64,000 bases of DNA from Bacillus wiedmannii (GTDB taxonomy: Bacteria; Bacillota; Bacilli; Bacillales; Bacillaceae_G): positions 24,272 to 88,271 of the forward strand of contig NZ_LOBC01000019.1 of the NCBI RefSeq assembly GCF_001583695.1. The letters are read 5' to 3'. Position numbers and translations under genes: made by a program. This document shows, piece after piece, positions 47,478 to 57,506 of the stretch. The notes under the pieces were generated by a model. It was not told the origin of the DNA. It saw only the letters and a list, made by a program, of their open reading frames with translations, and did no database searches. Numbering within the stretch: the stretch's first letter is position 1; every line of letters begins with the position of its first letter.

Positions 47478-48305
47478 ATGAAGATGAAGAGGGGTATTAC
47501 CACTTTATTATCTGTAGCGGTTCTATCTACATCGCTTGTAGCATGTTCAGGAACACCAGAGAAAACAGTGGCAAAAGAAGAAAAAGTAAAATTAACAGAA
47601 CAGCAATTAATGGCTGATTTATGGTATCAAACAGCCGGTGAAACGAAAGCACTTTACTACCAAGGATACAATATCGGTCAATTGAAGCTTGATGCAGCTC
47701 TTGCAAAAGGGACAGAGAAAAAGCCTGCTATCGTACTTGATTTAGATGAAACGGTTTTAGACAACAGTCCTCATCAAGCAATGAGCGTAAAAACAGGAAA
47801 AGGCTATCCGTATAAATGGGATGACTGGATTAATAAGGCTGAAGCTGAAGCCCTTCCAGGCGCAATTGATTTCTTAAAATATACAGAATCTAAAGGTGTA
47901 GATATTTACTACATCTCAAATCGTAAAACGGACCAACTAGATGCAACAATTAAAAATCTTGAGCGTGTAGGTGCTCCTCAAGCAACGAAAGAACATATAT
48001 TACTACAAGATCCGAAAGAAAAAGGAAAAGAAAAACGACGTGAACTCGTTTCACAAACACATGATATCGTCTTATTCTTCGGTGATAACTTATCTGATTT
48101 CACTGGTTTTGATGGAAAGTCTGTAAAAGACCGCAATCAAGCAGTATCAGATTCGAAAGCACAATTTGGTGAGAAATTTATTATTTTCCCGAATCCAATG
48201 TATGGTGATTGGGAAGGCGCTTTATATGATTATGATTTCAAAAAATCAGATGCAGAAAAAGATAAAATCCGTCGCGACAACTTAAAATCATTTGATGCAA
48301 AATAA
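47478..48305 (+). CDS. Class C acid phosphatase, lipoprotein e(P4) family
   Basis: 275 residues. N-terminal signal with lipobox TSLVACSG (cysteine near 23). HAD-type DDDD motif: first aspartates in VLDLDETVLDNS, later ones in GDNLSDFTGFD; YISNRKTDQ between them. In Haemophilus e(P4) acts as 5'-nucleotidase and NMN phosphatase for NAD/heme uptake; here it is likely a surface nucleotidase or acid phosphatase. ATG follows AAGGAGG. It is divergent from the ABC exporter. Confidence 0.93.
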   Translation: MKMKRGITTLLSVAVLSTSLVACSGTPEKTVAKEEKVKLTEQQLMADLWYQTAGETKALYYQGYNIGQLKLDAALAKGTEKKPAIVLDLDETVLDNSPHQAMSVKTGKGYPYKWDDWINKAEAEALPGAIDFLKYTESKGVDIYYISNRKTDQLDATIKNLERVGAPQATKEHILLQDPKEKGKEKRRELVSQTHDIVLFFGDNLSDFTGFDGKSVKDRNQAVSDSKAQFGEKFIIFPNPMYGDWEGALYDYDFKKSDAEKDKIRRDNLKSFDAK

Positions 48306-48334
48306 AGAGGATGGCATTCGCCATCCTCTTTATT
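48301..48334. terminator. Bidirectional terminator between phosphatase and motB
   Basis: 15-bp perfect arms AATAAAGAGGATGGC / GCCATCCTCTTTATT with loop ATTC. Confidence 0.95.
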
Positions 48335-49118
48335 TTCCCTTCTCTGTTAAAGGCAAGATAAACACTTCCACACGCCTATTCTTTGCCTTTCCTTCTTGTG
48401 TATCGTTTGGAGCAATTGAACGGTATTCTCCGTAACCAATCGCACTAAATTTTTCTGGTTGTAATTCTTTATTTTGGAGTAATACTTGCATAAAATTAAC
48501 TGCACGCTGCGTACTTAATTCCCAGTTCGATGCAAACTGCGCATTGGCAATAGGGACATTATCCGTATGACCAGATACTGTAATCTCACGAGGTGACGCT
48601 GAAACAAGTAAGCTAGACATCTCTTTTGCAATCCCTAGTGATTCTAACTTCACATCTGCTTTCCCCGAATCAAACAGCACATTCTCTAATATTGTCACCA
48701 TTAATCCCTTTTCAGTTAATTTAGTTTGAAAAGAAGAGGATAATTGTTTCTCATTAATATATTGATCAATCTTTTTTTGTAATGCTTTCAATTCATCCAT
48801 TTCTTTTTTTTCTTTTTCTCTAGCTTCTTCTTGTTTTTTTGCTTGTTCTGCCTCAAGGCTACTTGCTGATAATTCCTTTTCATCATTTGGCTTCTGATCA
48901 CTTAAAAACTCTTTATTTCCTGTTCCACCTGCTAATTCGCTTCGAAATGCTACTGCCATCTGTTTGAACTTCGCAGCATCTATACTACTCATCGCAAATA
49001 AAACGATGAACAATGCAAATAACAACGTTAACATATCAGAATAAGGGATTAACCAAGTTTCATCGATATGTTCTTCGTGTTTTTTCTTTTTGCCTCTTCT
49101 ATTTTTTTTACTCCGCAT
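48330..49118 (-). CDS. motB: Flagellar stator protein MotB
   Basis: 262 residues. After a basic N-terminus, the single membrane helix begins at WLIPYSDMLTLLFALFIVLFAM, with the ion-binding aspartate in PYSDM. The linker and plug follow, then a C-terminal OmpA-like peptidoglycan-binding domain (VSGHTDNVPIANAQFASNWE LSTQRA). The PYSDML context resembles MotB (proton type) more than MotS/PomB. Overlaps motA by 11 bases, with a GGAG site inside motA. Confidence 0.94.
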   Translation of the reverse strand: MRSKKNRRGKKKKHEEHIDETWLIPYSDMLTLLFALFIVLFAMSSIDAAKFKQMAVAFRSELAGGTGNKEFLSDQKPNDEKELSASSLEAEQAKKQEEAREKEKKEMDELKALQKKIDQYINEKQLSSSFQTKLTEKGLMVTILENVLFDSGKADVKLESLGIAKEMSSLLVSASPREITVSGHTDNVPIANAQFASNWELSTQRAVNFMQVLLQNKELQPEKFSAIGYGEYRSIAPNDTQEGKAKNRRVEVFILPLTEKGK

Positions 49119-49902
49119 TTTTTTCTGCTCCTTTTTCTAGCTTTTTACGCTCAGTTGCAGAAAGTGCACCTAAAATGCGGTTCTTCATAATAAACGGATA
49201 TGTACCCTCTTGTAACATTAATAAACAATCAATAATTAAACGTTTTTTCTCTAATTCAGCTGCAGATTTTTGCTTTAGTTTATTTGCAAATGGATGCCAT
49301 AGTACATAGCCTGAAAAAATACCAAAAATCGTTGCAATAAAAGCACCCGAAATAGCGTGACCTAACTTTTCAATATCAGTTAAATTGCCAAGTGCAGCTA
49401 CAAGACCAATAACAGCACCTAAAACCCCTAATGTCGGTGCATATGTACCAGCTTGAGAAAAAATTGCCGCTCCTTTTGCATGCCTTTCTTCAATCGCTTC
49501 TAATTCAGCTTCTAAAATTTGCTCTAAATCTTCTGCGGATACGCCATCAATCACAAATTTCATACCACGCAAAAGAAATTCATCTTGAATTTTGTCTAAT
49601 TGTTGCTCTAAAGACAAAATACCGTATTTTCTACTTTCTGATGTCCAATGAACAAATAATTCTAGCAACTGTTCATAACTTAAATCCTTTTTATTTGAAC
49701 CAAAAAGAACTTTAAATAATTTTGGAACCCTTTTTAGTTGATTCATCGGAAATGCGATACATACTGCAGCAAATGTACCGATAAAAATAATTAATGCTGC
49801 GGCAGGATTCAATAAGGAATTTACGTCAGCGCCCTTGACGACCATCCCTACTACCACTGCTACAAATCCTAAAATAAGTCCAATAATTGTTGCAAAATCC
49901 AT
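49108..49902 (-). CDS. motA: Flagellar stator protein MotA
   Basis: 264 residues with four membrane helices: first DFATIIGLILGFVAVVVGMV, second AAALIIFIGTFAAVCIAFP, and the third/fourth near YAPTLGVLGAVIGLVAAL (proline of the ion path) and ISGAFIATIFGIFSGYVLW. The cytoplasmic loop between helices 2 and 3 has charged residues that contact FliG. Start ATG 49902 is nine bases after AGGAG; ATG 49908 is closer. No other flagellar gene is in the window. Confidence 0.94.
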   Translation of the reverse strand: MDFATIIGLILGFVAVVVGMVVKGADVNSLLNPAAALIIFIGTFAAVCIAFPMNQLKRVPKLFKVLFGSNKKDLSYEQLLELFVHWTSESRKYGILSLEQQLDKIQDEFLLRGMKFVIDGVSAEDLEQILEAELEAIEERHAKGAAIFSQAGTYAPTLGVLGAVIGLVAALGNLTDIEKLGHAISGAFIATIFGIFSGYVLWHPFANKLKQKSAAELEKKRLIIDCLLMLQEGTYPFIMKNRILGALSATERKKLEKGAEKNAE

Positions 49903-50166
49903 TCCCATTCACTCCTAGTCTATACAAGAAGTTCTTTATTCTCGATAATCGCTACATCTTCTTATGTATATATATTACATAAAAAATTCATTTCATGAAA
50001 GATAAGAAATGAATTAAATAAAAAAATACTACAATTTCACACATTTTCTGACATTTTCTTTGCATTTCTATTACGTTACGACTCTTATATTTCTTTTTCA
50101 ACAAACTAGACTTATAATAAAAACAATACATATTTTATTAAGAAAGGACTGTGATTACAAGGCATC

Positions 50167-50946
50167 ATGAAAAAGATAATCATTATTTCTGCCACTACTA
50201 TTGTAATCGGTATCACTTCTTTCGCTTACTTTGGTTCTAAATCACCACTACAAAATGGGGCAAAAGCTGTCGAAAGTCAACAGCATAGTAATCACCAAAA
50301 AGAAGAGATTCCTGCTTTTCCGAAAGCTGATCATAATGCAAAGAAGCTAGACAATGATTTTTCCGTTGTAACAAATCCAGAGTCTAATCTTGTCTTAGTG
50401 AATAAACATCGAAAACTACCAGACGGATACATACCTGAAGATTTAACAAGACCAAACGTACCATTTACTAGTCCAAAAGATAAAGAAAAAACGCTACTGC
50501 GCAAAGATGCTGCAGATGCGCTTGAAAATATGTTTGTAGCGGCAAAGAAAGAAGGACTTGAACTTACAGCTGTATCTGGTTATCGTTCATACAAACGCCA
50601 AAAATCATTACATGATACATACGTTAGACGTCAAGGAAAAGCTGAAGCTGATTCAGTAAGTGCCATTCCTGGTACGAGTGAACATCAAACTGGTTTAGCA
50701 ATGGATATTAGTTCAAAATCTGCTAAATTCCAATTAGAGCCTATTTTTGGAGAGACAGCCGAAGGAAAATGGGTTGCAAAACACGCCCATGAATTTGGCT
50801 TTGTCATTCGTTATTTAGAAGATAAAACAGAAACAACAGAATATTCATATGAACCGTGGCATTTGCGCTACGTTGGAAACCCGTATGCTACATACATATA
50901 TAAACATCATTTAACATTAGAAGAAGCGATGGAAGACAAAAAATAA
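50167..50946 (+). CDS. VanY-type D-alanyl-D-alanine carboxypeptidase (M15B)
   Basis: 259 residues. N-terminal signal or membrane anchor (KIIIISATTIVIGITSFAYF), a linker, then the M15B zinc peptidase domain: SGYRSYKRQKSLHD, SEHQTGLAMDIS (first His and Asp ligands), and YEPWHLRYVG (last His). Similar to B. subtilis YodJ/DacB-like LD- or DD-carboxypeptidases trimming peptidoglycan peptides. Converges on ysmA with a terminator between. Acts outside the membrane. Confidence 0.9.
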   Translation: MKKIIIISATTIVIGITSFAYFGSKSPLQNGAKAVESQQHSNHQKEEIPAFPKADHNAKKLDNDFSVVTNPESNLVLVNKHRKLPDGYIPEDLTRPNVPFTSPKDKEKTLLRKDAADALENMFVAAKKEGLELTAVSGYRSYKRQKSLHDTYVRRQGKAEADSVSAIPGTSEHQTGLAMDISSKSAKFQLEPIFGETAEGKWVAKHAHEFGFVIRYLEDKTETTEYSYEPWHLRYVGNPYATYIYKHHLTLEEAMEDKK

Positions 50947-50968
50947 GAGAGCAAATTGCTCTCTTATT
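50942..50968. terminator. Bidirectional terminator between carboxypeptidase and ysmA
   Basis: AATAAGAGAGCAA / TTGCTCTCTTATT, 13-bp arms with a one-base centre that would open to a small loop. Confidence 0.75.
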
Positions 50969-50982
50969 TTTCTTTCATTCTA

Positions 50983-51429
50983 TCATTGTAGTAATTTTTT
51001 CTTCCATTCTTCAGGCCACGGTTCGCCTCTTCCCGTTTTTTTCGATGCTTGAACCATCATTCCACGACCAACTAAACAAACTTCTCCTGCCGTATTCTTC
51101 ACCATGTAATGCAAATCTAAAGAAGAATTCCCAACCGATCCCGCTTTTACATACACCTTCAACTGTTCATCAAAATATATTTGCTTAATAAAATTACATT
51201 GTAAATCTGCAACAACGATCATCGTTTCTGAAGATTCATGCGTCCATTCTTGCATAAACCCAAGTTCTTTAAACAATGCGATACGTGCTTCTTCAAAATA
51301 GGTAAAGGCAACGACATTATTTACATGCCCAAACATATCTACTTCACCAAAACGAACTTTTACAGGATTGTAAAATGAAAAACCACTTTCCCATCGCTCA
51401 AAGTCTTCAATATAAGAAATCCTCTTCAT
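50983..51429 (-). CDS. ysmA: 4-hydroxybenzoyl-CoA-thioesterase-like hot-dog protein YsmA
   Basis: 148-residue hot-dog fold acyl-CoA thioesterase of the 4HBT class: VRFGEVDMFGHVNNVVAFTYFEEARIALF contains the family aspartate and HVNN motif. B. subtilis ysmA lies between sdhB and gerE; here it follows sdhB after a terminator. Physiological substrate unknown. ATG preceded by GGAGAGG. Confidence 0.9.
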   Translation of the reverse strand: MKRISYIEDFERWESGFSFYNPVKVRFGEVDMFGHVNNVVAFTYFEEARIALFKELGFMQEWTHESSETMIVVADLQCNFIKQIYFDEQLKVYVKAGSVGNSSLDLHYMVKNTAGEVCLVGRGMMVQASKKTGRGEPWPEEWKKKLLQ

Positions 51430-51486
51430 TGTTTCCTCTCCTTTTCGCCTTCAAAATAAACAGAATAAACAGAAAAATAAAGTTAT

Positions 51487-51521
51487 AAATATTGCCTCTT
51501 CAACATGAAGAGGCAATATTT
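51487..51521 (-). terminator. Terminator of the sdhCAB operon
   Basis: AAATATTGCCTCTTC / GAAGAGGCAATATTT arms, two bases beyond the sdhB stop on the minus strand. Confidence 0.9.
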
Positions 51522-51522
51522 A

Positions 51523-52284
51523 TTAATAGTTATTGTCGCTACCAAAGAAATCTTTAAACGATTGAATTGTTGTATCACGGTTTAATGCCGCAATTGAAGT
51601 TGTTAATGGAATACCCTTTGGACATGATTGCACACAGTTTTGAGAGTTACCACAGTTTGCAAGTCCTCCATCTCCCATAATTGCACGTAAGCGATCTGCT
51701 TTATGCATTTCACCCGTCGGATGTGAGTTGAATAAACGAGCTTGTGATAACGGTGCTGGTCCAATAAAGTCAGATTTACTATTTACGTTTGGACATGATT
51801 CTAAGCAAACACCACATGTCATACATTTTGAAAGCTCATAAGCCCATTGACGTTTCTTCTCAGGCATTCTTGGTCCTGGTCCTAAGTCATACGTACCATC
51901 AATTGGAATCCAAGCTTTAACGCGTTTTAGAGCGTTAAACATGCGACTACGGTCAACTTGTAAGTCACGTACAACTGGGAATGTCTTCATTGGTTTTAAG
52001 CGAATTGGTTGTTCTAACTGATCAATAAGAGCTGTACATGATTGACGTGGTTTTCCGTTAATCACCATCGAACATGCGCCACATACTTCCTCTAAACAGT
52101 TCATATCCCATGCAATCGGAGTCGTTTGGTTTCCTTTTGAATCAACAGGATTACGACGAATTTCCATCAGTGCCGAAATAATGTTCATATTTGGACGATA
52201 TGGAATTTCAAACTCTTGGTCAAACTCTTGTGCATCTGGTCCATCTTGTCTCGTAATGATGAGGCGGATTGTTTTCTCAGACAT
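51523..52284 (-). CDS. sdhB: Succinate dehydrogenase iron-sulfur subunit
   Basis: 253 residues. [2Fe-2S] cysteines in CLEEVCGACSMVINGKPRQS plus C; [4Fe-4S] and [3Fe-4S] cysteines in CMTCGVCLESCP and CGNSQNCVQSCPKG. Passes electrons from SdhA flavin to the membrane b558 subunit. ATG 52284 overlaps the end of sdhA by 8 bases behind AAGGGGGA; the longer ATG at 52308 is rejected. Operon sdhC-sdhA-sdhB. Confidence 0.98.
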   Translation of the reverse strand: MSEKTIRLIITRQDGPDAQEFDQEFEIPYRPNMNIISALMEIRRNPVDSKGNQTTPIAWDMNCLEEVCGACSMVINGKPRQSCTALIDQLEQPIRLKPMKTFPVVRDLQVDRSRMFNALKRVKAWIPIDGTYDLGPGPRMPEKKRQWAYELSKCMTCGVCLESCPNVNSKSDFIGPAPLSQARLFNSHPTGEMHKADRLRAIMGDGGLANCGNSQNCVQSCPKGIPLTTSIAALNRDTTIQSFKDFFGSDNNY

Positions 52285-54070
52285 GTTGCTTATCCCCCTT
52301 CTCTTCACCCTTAGCAGCTACATCATGTTTTGAAGAATAGTCACGTTTACGTGGTTTAATTAATGAAACATCCACTTCTTCGTAATGGAATGCTGGTGCA
52401 TTTCCTTCTCCTTCAAATTTCGCCATCGTAGTTTTTAAGAAGTTTGCATCATCACGATTTGGGAATTCAGGTTTGTAATGCGCCCCGCGGCTCTCATTAC
52501 GGTTATATGCGCCAATTGTAATAACACGTGCTAACTCAAACATATTTGCAAGTTGGCGTGTAAATGAAGCACCTTGGTTACTCCATCTCGCTGTATCGTT
52601 AATGTTAATGCGTTTGTAACGCGCCATTAACTCTTCAATTTTCGCATCAGTTTCTAGTAGCTTTTTATTTTCACGAACTACTGTAACGTTATCTGTCATC
52701 CATTCTCCAAGCTCTTTATGAAGAACATATGCATTTTCGTTACCATCAAGCGTTAAAATATTGTTAAATTTCTCTGTTTCGATTAATTCATTTTGCTCAT
52801 ATACAGTAGATGAAACAGCATCAGACGATTTAGAAAGACCTTTCATATACTCAATCGCGTTCGGTCCTGCTACCATACCACCGTAAATTGCTGATAATAG
52901 TGAGTTCGCACCAAGGCGGTTTCCACCGTGCATAGAATAATCACACTCACCTGCTGCAAATAAACCTGGAATACTTGTCATCTGCTTATAATCAACCCAT
53001 AGTCCGCCCATTGAATAGTGAACTGCTGGGAAGATTTTCATTGGTAGTTTACGAGGATCATCACCTGTAAACTTCTCATAGATTTCAATAATTCCACCAA
53101 GTTTAATATCTAGTTCTTTCGGATCTTTATGAGAAAGATCTAAGTACACCATGTTTTCACCGTTAATACCTAGTTTTTGCTCTACGCAAACGTCAAAGAT
53201 TTCACGCGTTGCAATATCACGAGGTACAAGGTTTCCGTAAGCCGGATATTTTTCTTCTAGGAAGTACCATGGTTTACCATCTTTATATGTCCAAACACGG
53301 CCACCTTCACCACGTGCCGATTCACTCATAAGACGTAATTTATCGTCTCCAGGAATTGCCGTTGGATGAATTTGAATGAACTCGCCGTTTGCATAATATG
53401 CGCCTTGTTGATATACAGCAGAAGCTGCTGTACCTGTATTAATAATAGAGTTAGTTGATTTTCCAAAGATGATACCAGGGCCCCCTGTTGCCATAATCAC
53501 GGCATCAGCTTGGAAACTTTTAATCTCCATTGTTTGTAAGTCTTGTGCAACGATTCCTCGGCACACACCTTCGTCATCAACAACAGCTCGTAAGAAATCC
53601 CAACCTTCATATTTCGTTACAAGTCCTGCTACTTCGTGACGACGTACTTGCTCATCTAATGCGTATAGTAATTGCTGTCCAGTTGTTGCACCAGCAAATG
53701 CTGTACGGTGATGTTGTGTTCCACCAAAACGACGAAAATCAAGAAGTCCTTCTTCCGTACGGTTGAACATAACACCCATACGATCCATTAAATGAATAAT
53801 ACCAGGTGCTGCTTCACACATTGCTTTAACTGGTGGTTGGTTCGCTAAGAAGTCCCCACCATAAATTGTATCGTCAAAGTGGATCCATGGAGAATCCCCT
53901 TCACCTTTCGTATTTACGGCACCGTTAATTCCACCTTGGGCACATACAGAATGCGAACGTTTTACTGGTACTAAAGAAAACAGTTCAACATTTACTCCTG
54001 CTTCCGCCGCTTTAATCGTTGCCATTAAGCCAGCCAAGCCACCGCCGACTACTATAAGTTTCCCTTTCAT
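52277..54070 (-). CDS. sdhA: Succinate dehydrogenase flavoprotein subunit
   Basis: 597 residues, usual for the Bacillus type (B. subtilis 586). FAD-binding VVGGGLAGLMATIKAAEAG at the N-terminus, RSHSVCAQGGINGA with the flavin-linking histidine, catalytic region QIHPTAIPGDDKLRLMSESA RGEGG, and AAGECDYSMHGGNRLGANSL. Oxidises succinate to fumarate on the inner face of the membrane. Confidence 0.99.
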   Translation of the reverse strand: MKGKLIVVGGGLAGLMATIKAAEAGVNVELFSLVPVKRSHSVCAQGGINGAVNTKGEGDSPWIHFDDTIYGGDFLANQPPVKAMCEAAPGIIHLMDRMGVMFNRTEEGLLDFRRFGGTQHHRTAFAGATTGQQLLYALDEQVRRHEVAGLVTKYEGWDFLRAVVDDEGVCRGIVAQDLQTMEIKSFQADAVIMATGGPGIIFGKSTNSIINTGTAASAVYQQGAYYANGEFIQIHPTAIPGDDKLRLMSESARGEGGRVWTYKDGKPWYFLEEKYPAYGNLVPRDIATREIFDVCVEQKLGINGENMVYLDLSHKDPKELDIKLGGIIEIYEKFTGDDPRKLPMKIFPAVHYSMGGLWVDYKQMTSIPGLFAAGECDYSMHGGNRLGANSLLSAIYGGMVAGPNAIEYMKGLSKSSDAVSSTVYEQNELIETEKFNNILTLDGNENAYVLHKELGEWMTDNVTVVRENKKLLETDAKIEELMARYKRININDTARWSNQGASFTRQLANMFELARVITIGAYNRNESRGAHYKPEFPNRDDANFLKTTMAKFEGEGNAPAFHYEEVDVSLIKPRKRDYSSKHDVAAKGEEKGDKQHV

Positions 54071-54083
54071 GCTCTCCCACTCC

Positions 54084-54710
54084 TTACTGGTTTGCTAGCT
54101 GTGGATCGATGAACGCTAATAATGCACTCACACCTACATAAGATAGACCTAAGAATATAGCTAATGTTACATAAGTAGAGATTCTTTGTGAACGTGGAGA
54201 TACTGTAATTCCCCAGCTGATGCAGAATGTCCATAGTCCATTTGCAAAGTGGAAAATTGTTGAAACAACACCGACCAAGTAAAATGCAAACATAGCTGGA
54301 TTGTTTAAAATATCTGCCATCATATCATAGTTTACCTCTTTACCTAGCATTGCTTGAATACGAGTTTCCCAGACGTGCCAAGAAATGAAAATCAGTGTAA
54401 CGATACCTGAAATTCTTTGGAAGACGAACATCCAGTTACGGAAATAACCGTAAGAAACCGCATTGTTCTTAGCTGTAAATGCAATATATAAGCCATATAT
54501 AGCATGGTACAGTATCGGTAAAAAGATGATGAAAATCTCTAGCGCGTACCGGAATGGAAGGAGCTCCATAAAGCCTGCAGCTTTGTTAAAAGCCTCTGCT
54601 CCTCGTGTTGCAAAGTTGTTTACAATTAAATGTTGCGTCAAAAAGACACCAACCGGGATGACCCCCATTAATGAGTGCCACTTACGAAACGTATACTCGC
54701 GGCCTTTCAT
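54084..54710 (-). CDS. sdhC: Succinate dehydrogenase cytochrome b558 subunit
   Basis: 208 residues, five membrane helices, di-heme type B family. Candidate heme histidines are in RKWHSLMG, FLTQHLIVNN, LYHAIYG, ISWHVWETR, and IFHFANGLW. Anchors SdhAB and reduces menaquinone. First gene of the operon; ATG at 54710 behind a GGGGA site. Confidence 0.97.
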   Translation of the reverse strand: MKGREYTFRKWHSLMGVIPVGVFLTQHLIVNNFATRGAEAFNKAAGFMELLPFRYALEIFIIFLPILYHAIYGLYIAFTAKNNAVSYGYFRNWMFVFQRISGIVTLIFISWHVWETRIQAMLGKEVNYDMMADILNNPAMFAFYLVGVVSTIFHFANGLWTFCISWGITVSPRSQRISTYVTLAIFLGLSYVGVSALLAFIDPQLANQ

Positions 54711-54844
54711 GTCCCCATTACCCCCCTTGAATGTTTGACTGCTGTTTTCAGATTAGTTTACAACAATAATGTTTTTTCACTATTGGCATAAGAAAAACTG
54801 AAAAAATTATTCGAAATATTTCAGCATAATTTGATACCAAGTTC

Positions 54845-54874
54845 ATTTTACTCCTATTTTTGTCGAAGCGTCAA
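54845..54874 (-). promoter_or_regulatory. Possible promoter of sdhCAB
   Basis: TTGACG (54869-54874), 18-bp spacer, TAAAAT (54845-54850) on the minus strand, leaving a leader of about 130 bases. The rest of 54711-55010 is AT-rich with a TATAAT near 54978 that may serve yslB. Confidence 0.45.
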
Positions 54875-55010
54875 GAAAACGTATACATAATTTGCATATA
54901 ATTTGCCAATTCTTTTTTTCTTCTTATATATTCAGATTTCCCCAAAGAAAAATCTGTTTTTATAAATGAGAAATGTTATATAATAATCCCTATAGAAAGA
55001 GGGGAATATT

Positions 55011-55460
55011 GTGAGTAAAAATACAATCGATACAACATCTTTAGAAGATGTTTCATTGAACGCCTTCGCTTATGAATTGCTACGTGAAGAATTACTACCT
55101 GATTTAATCGGTAACGATTTAGATGGTATTTTATACTGGTCTGGTAGAAACCTTGCAAGAAAATATCCACTAGAAACAATTGAAGAAGTCATTCAGTTCT
55201 TTGAAAAAGCTGGCTGGGGCACTTTAAGTATTATTGAACATAAGCGTCGTGAAATGCAGTTCCAACTTAAAGGCACACTCATCGCTGAACGTCAAAAACA
55301 AAACAGACATTCTTCTTATCAATTAGAAGCTGGATTCATCGCTGAACAAATTCAAAAGCAACGAAACGTCGTTGCAGAGTCCTATGAAGAAAAGAAAAAA
55401 CGTTCAGACTCTATTACATTTCTTGTGAAATGGGATATAAAAGATCTCATTGAAGTGTAG
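55011..55460 (+). CDS. yslB: YslB, DUF2507 protein
   Basis: 149 residues, V4R-like DUF2507 fold: YELLREELLPDLIGNDLDGI LYWSGRNLARKY and EEVIQFFEKAGWGTLSIIEHKRREM, the pattern of Bacillus YslB. GTG start behind AGAGGGG. Lies between sdhC and uvrC as in B. subtilis. Function not known. Confidence 0.9.
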   Translation: MSKNTIDTTSLEDVSLNAFAYELLREELLPDLIGNDLDGILYWSGRNLARKYPLETIEEVIQFFEKAGWGTLSIIEHKRREMQFQLKGTLIAERQKQNRHSSYQLEAGFIAEQIQKQRNVVAESYEEKKKRSDSITFLVKWDIKDLIEV

Positions 55461-55470
55461 CATTACCTAC

Positions 55471-55500
55471 AGTCAACTAGACATATAAGTTTAGTTGACT
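55471..55500 (+). terminator. Terminator after yslB
   Basis: AGTCAACTA / TAGTTGACT arms with a T run on the plus strand. Confidence 0.9.
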
Positions 55501-55560
55501 TTTTTGTATTTTCATTCAGTTAGGTTTATTTTAAATCTTCAGAAATTATACCAGAAAATA

Positions 55561-55587
55561 GAAGACGTTGTAAACTACAACGTCTTC
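55561..55587 (-). terminator. Terminator overlapping the uvrC stop
   Basis: GAAGACGTTGTA / TACAACGTCTTC, 12-bp arms; the uvrC TAG lies in the loop and arm. The T tract after it is short (TATTTTC). Confidence 0.6.
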
Positions 55588-57359
55588 TTATCTGTTAAAT
55601 AAGTATAAATCGTCTCTGCGACATTTTTCGGCATACCCGCTTCGACAAATTCAGCTAAAGAAGCTTCTTTCATCTTCTTTAATGAACCAAAATGTTTCAA
55701 CAATATCTTTTTTCGTTTATCTCCAATTCCAGGAATATCATCCAGTGCTGATTGAATGACAGATTTCCCGTGTAATTGACGATGGAATGTAATCGCAAAT
55801 CGATGCACTTCATCTTGAATGCGCTGCAATAAATAAAATTCTTGGCTATTTCGCTCAAGCATCACAGGTTCAGGTGGATCTCCAATAATTAAATGGGAGG
55901 TTTTATGTTTGTCATCTTTTACAAGCCCTGCCATCGGAATATATAAACCGAGTTCGTTTTCTAGAACATCACTTACAGCTGCCAGATGCCCTTTTCCACC
56001 ATCAATAATGATTAAATCTGGTAAAGGCAAACTCTCTTTCAGTGCCCTTGTATAACGGCGTCTCACAACTTCTCTCATAGACTCATAATCATCTGGTCCT
56101 TGAACCGTTTTAATTTTATATTTCCTATATTCTTTCTTAGCTGGTTTCCCATCGATAAAAGCAATCATTGCAGAAACAGGATTTGTCCCTTGAATATTTG
56201 AGTTATCAAACGCCTCAATACGATAAGGTGTTTCAATCCCGAGCTGCTTCCCTAAATGATCTACCGCCTTAATCGTTCGCTCTTCATCACGTTCAATTAA
56301 GTAGAATTTCTCTTCAAGAGCAATCTTCGCATTTTTATTTGCTAATTCTACAAGATCTTTTTTCTTACCACGTTTCGGCTGTGTCGCTTCAACTTCTAAA
56401 AAGCGCTCTACTAACTCTGAGTCTATACTTCCTGGAACGACAATTTCCTTCGGCTTAAAATGACTGCTGTTCTCATAAAATTGACCGATAAACGTTAAAA
56501 ATCCCTCTTCTGGTTCATCGTAGATTGGAAACATAGAAACATCACGTTCAATTAGCTTTCCTTTTCGAACGAAGAAAACTTGAACACACATCCATCCTTT
56601 ATCAACTGCATACCCAAACACATCACGATCCACTAAGTCACTCATAATCATCTTTTGTTTTTCCATAATCGCATCGATATGAGCAATTTGATCCCGCAAC
56701 TCTTTTGCACGTTCAAATTCTAGTTTCTCTGAAGCTTCATACATCTTTGTTTCTAATTCTGAACGAACTTCTTTATGCCCACCATTTAGAAACTTAATAA
56801 TTTCATCTACAATTTCTTTGTTTTGTTCTTCCGTCACTTCTTTCACACAAGGCGCTAAACATTGACCCATATGATAATATAAACAAACTTTATCTGGCAT
56901 ATTTGAGCACTTACGAAGCGGATACATACGATCTAGCAGCTTTTTCGTTTCATGAGCTGATTGTGCATTCGGATAAGGACCAAAATACTTTCCCTTATCC
57001 TTTTTTACATTTCGCGTAATAAGTAATCGCGGCTGTTTCTCAGCTGTAATTTTAATAAAAGGATATGTTTTATCATCTTTTAATTGAATATTATATTTTG
57101 GATCATGTTTTTTTATTAAGTTTAACTCTAAAATGAGAGCCTCTAGATTTGAGGAGGTTACAATATATTCAAAATCTACAATTTCTCCTACAAGCCGCAG
57201 TGTTTTTCCATCATGCGAACCAGTAAAGTACGAGCGCACACGATTTTTAAGCACTTTTGCCTTTCCGACATATATAACCGTTCCTTGCTTATCTTTCATT
57301 AAATAACAACCAGGTTGATCTGGTAAAATAGCCAATTTTTCTTTTAAATGTTCGTGCAC
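55575..57359 (-). CDS. uvrC: Excinuclease ABC subunit C
   Basis: Dual-incision nuclease of nucleotide excision repair; 594 aa. GIY-YIG domain at residues 12-95 ([20 protein letters not shown]), cysteine cluster around [18 protein letters not shown] motif near 200 ([17 protein letters not shown]), RNase H-like endonuclease with [20 protein letters not shown] and [13 protein letters not shown], and C-terminal helix-hairpin-helices ([19 protein letters not shown]). GTG start at 57359 follows GGAGGG. Confidence 0.98.
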   Translation of the reverse strand: MHEHLKEKLAILPDQPGCYLMKDKQGTVIYVGKAKVLKNRVRSYFTGSHDGKTLRLVGEIVDFEYIVTSSNLEALILELNLIKKHDPKYNIQLKDDKTYPFIKITAEKQPRLLITRNVKKDKGKYFGPYPNAQSAHETKKLLDRMYPLRKCSNMPDKVCLYYHMGQCLAPCVKEVTEEQNKEIVDEIIKFLNGGHKEVRSELETKMYEASEKLEFERAKELRDQIAHIDAIMEKQKMIMSDLVDRDVFGYAVDKGWMCVQVFFVRKGKLIERDVSMFPIYDEPEEGFLTFIGQFYENSSHFKPKEIVVPGSIDSELVERFLEVEATQPKRGKKKDLVELANKNAKIALEEKFYLIERDEERTIKAVDHLGKQLGIETPYRIEAFDNSNIQGTNPVSAMIAFIDGKPAKKEYRKYKIKTVQGPDDYESMREVVRRRYTRALKESLPLPDLIIIDGGKGHLAAVSDVLENELGLYIPMAGLVKDDKHKTSHLIIGDPPEPVMLERNSQEFYLLQRIQDEVHRFAITFHRQLHGKSVIQSALDDIPGIGDKRKKILLKHFGSLKKMKEASLAEFVEAGMPKNVAETIYTYLTDKKTL

Positions 57360-57478
57360 TCGTTACCCTCCATTTCTACATGCTTAGCATCTTTATTTTC
57401 ACATGAAAACATACTATGCCAAAACACCCAACATACGTTCTTTTATTGTAACGGAAAGGTGTAAAAAAGGAAAATAAA

Positions 57479-57503
57479 AAAGGCTACCAAATGGTAGCCC
57501 TTT
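57479..57503 (-). terminator. Terminator after trxA
   Basis: AAGGCTACCA / TGGTAGCCCTT arms followed by a T-rich tail. Confidence 0.8.
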
Positions 57504-57506
57504 ATT

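Noticed and set aside
54976-55179. Minus-strand ORF opposite yslB
   Set aside because: Antisense to yslB, with no ribosome site and no recognisable domain.
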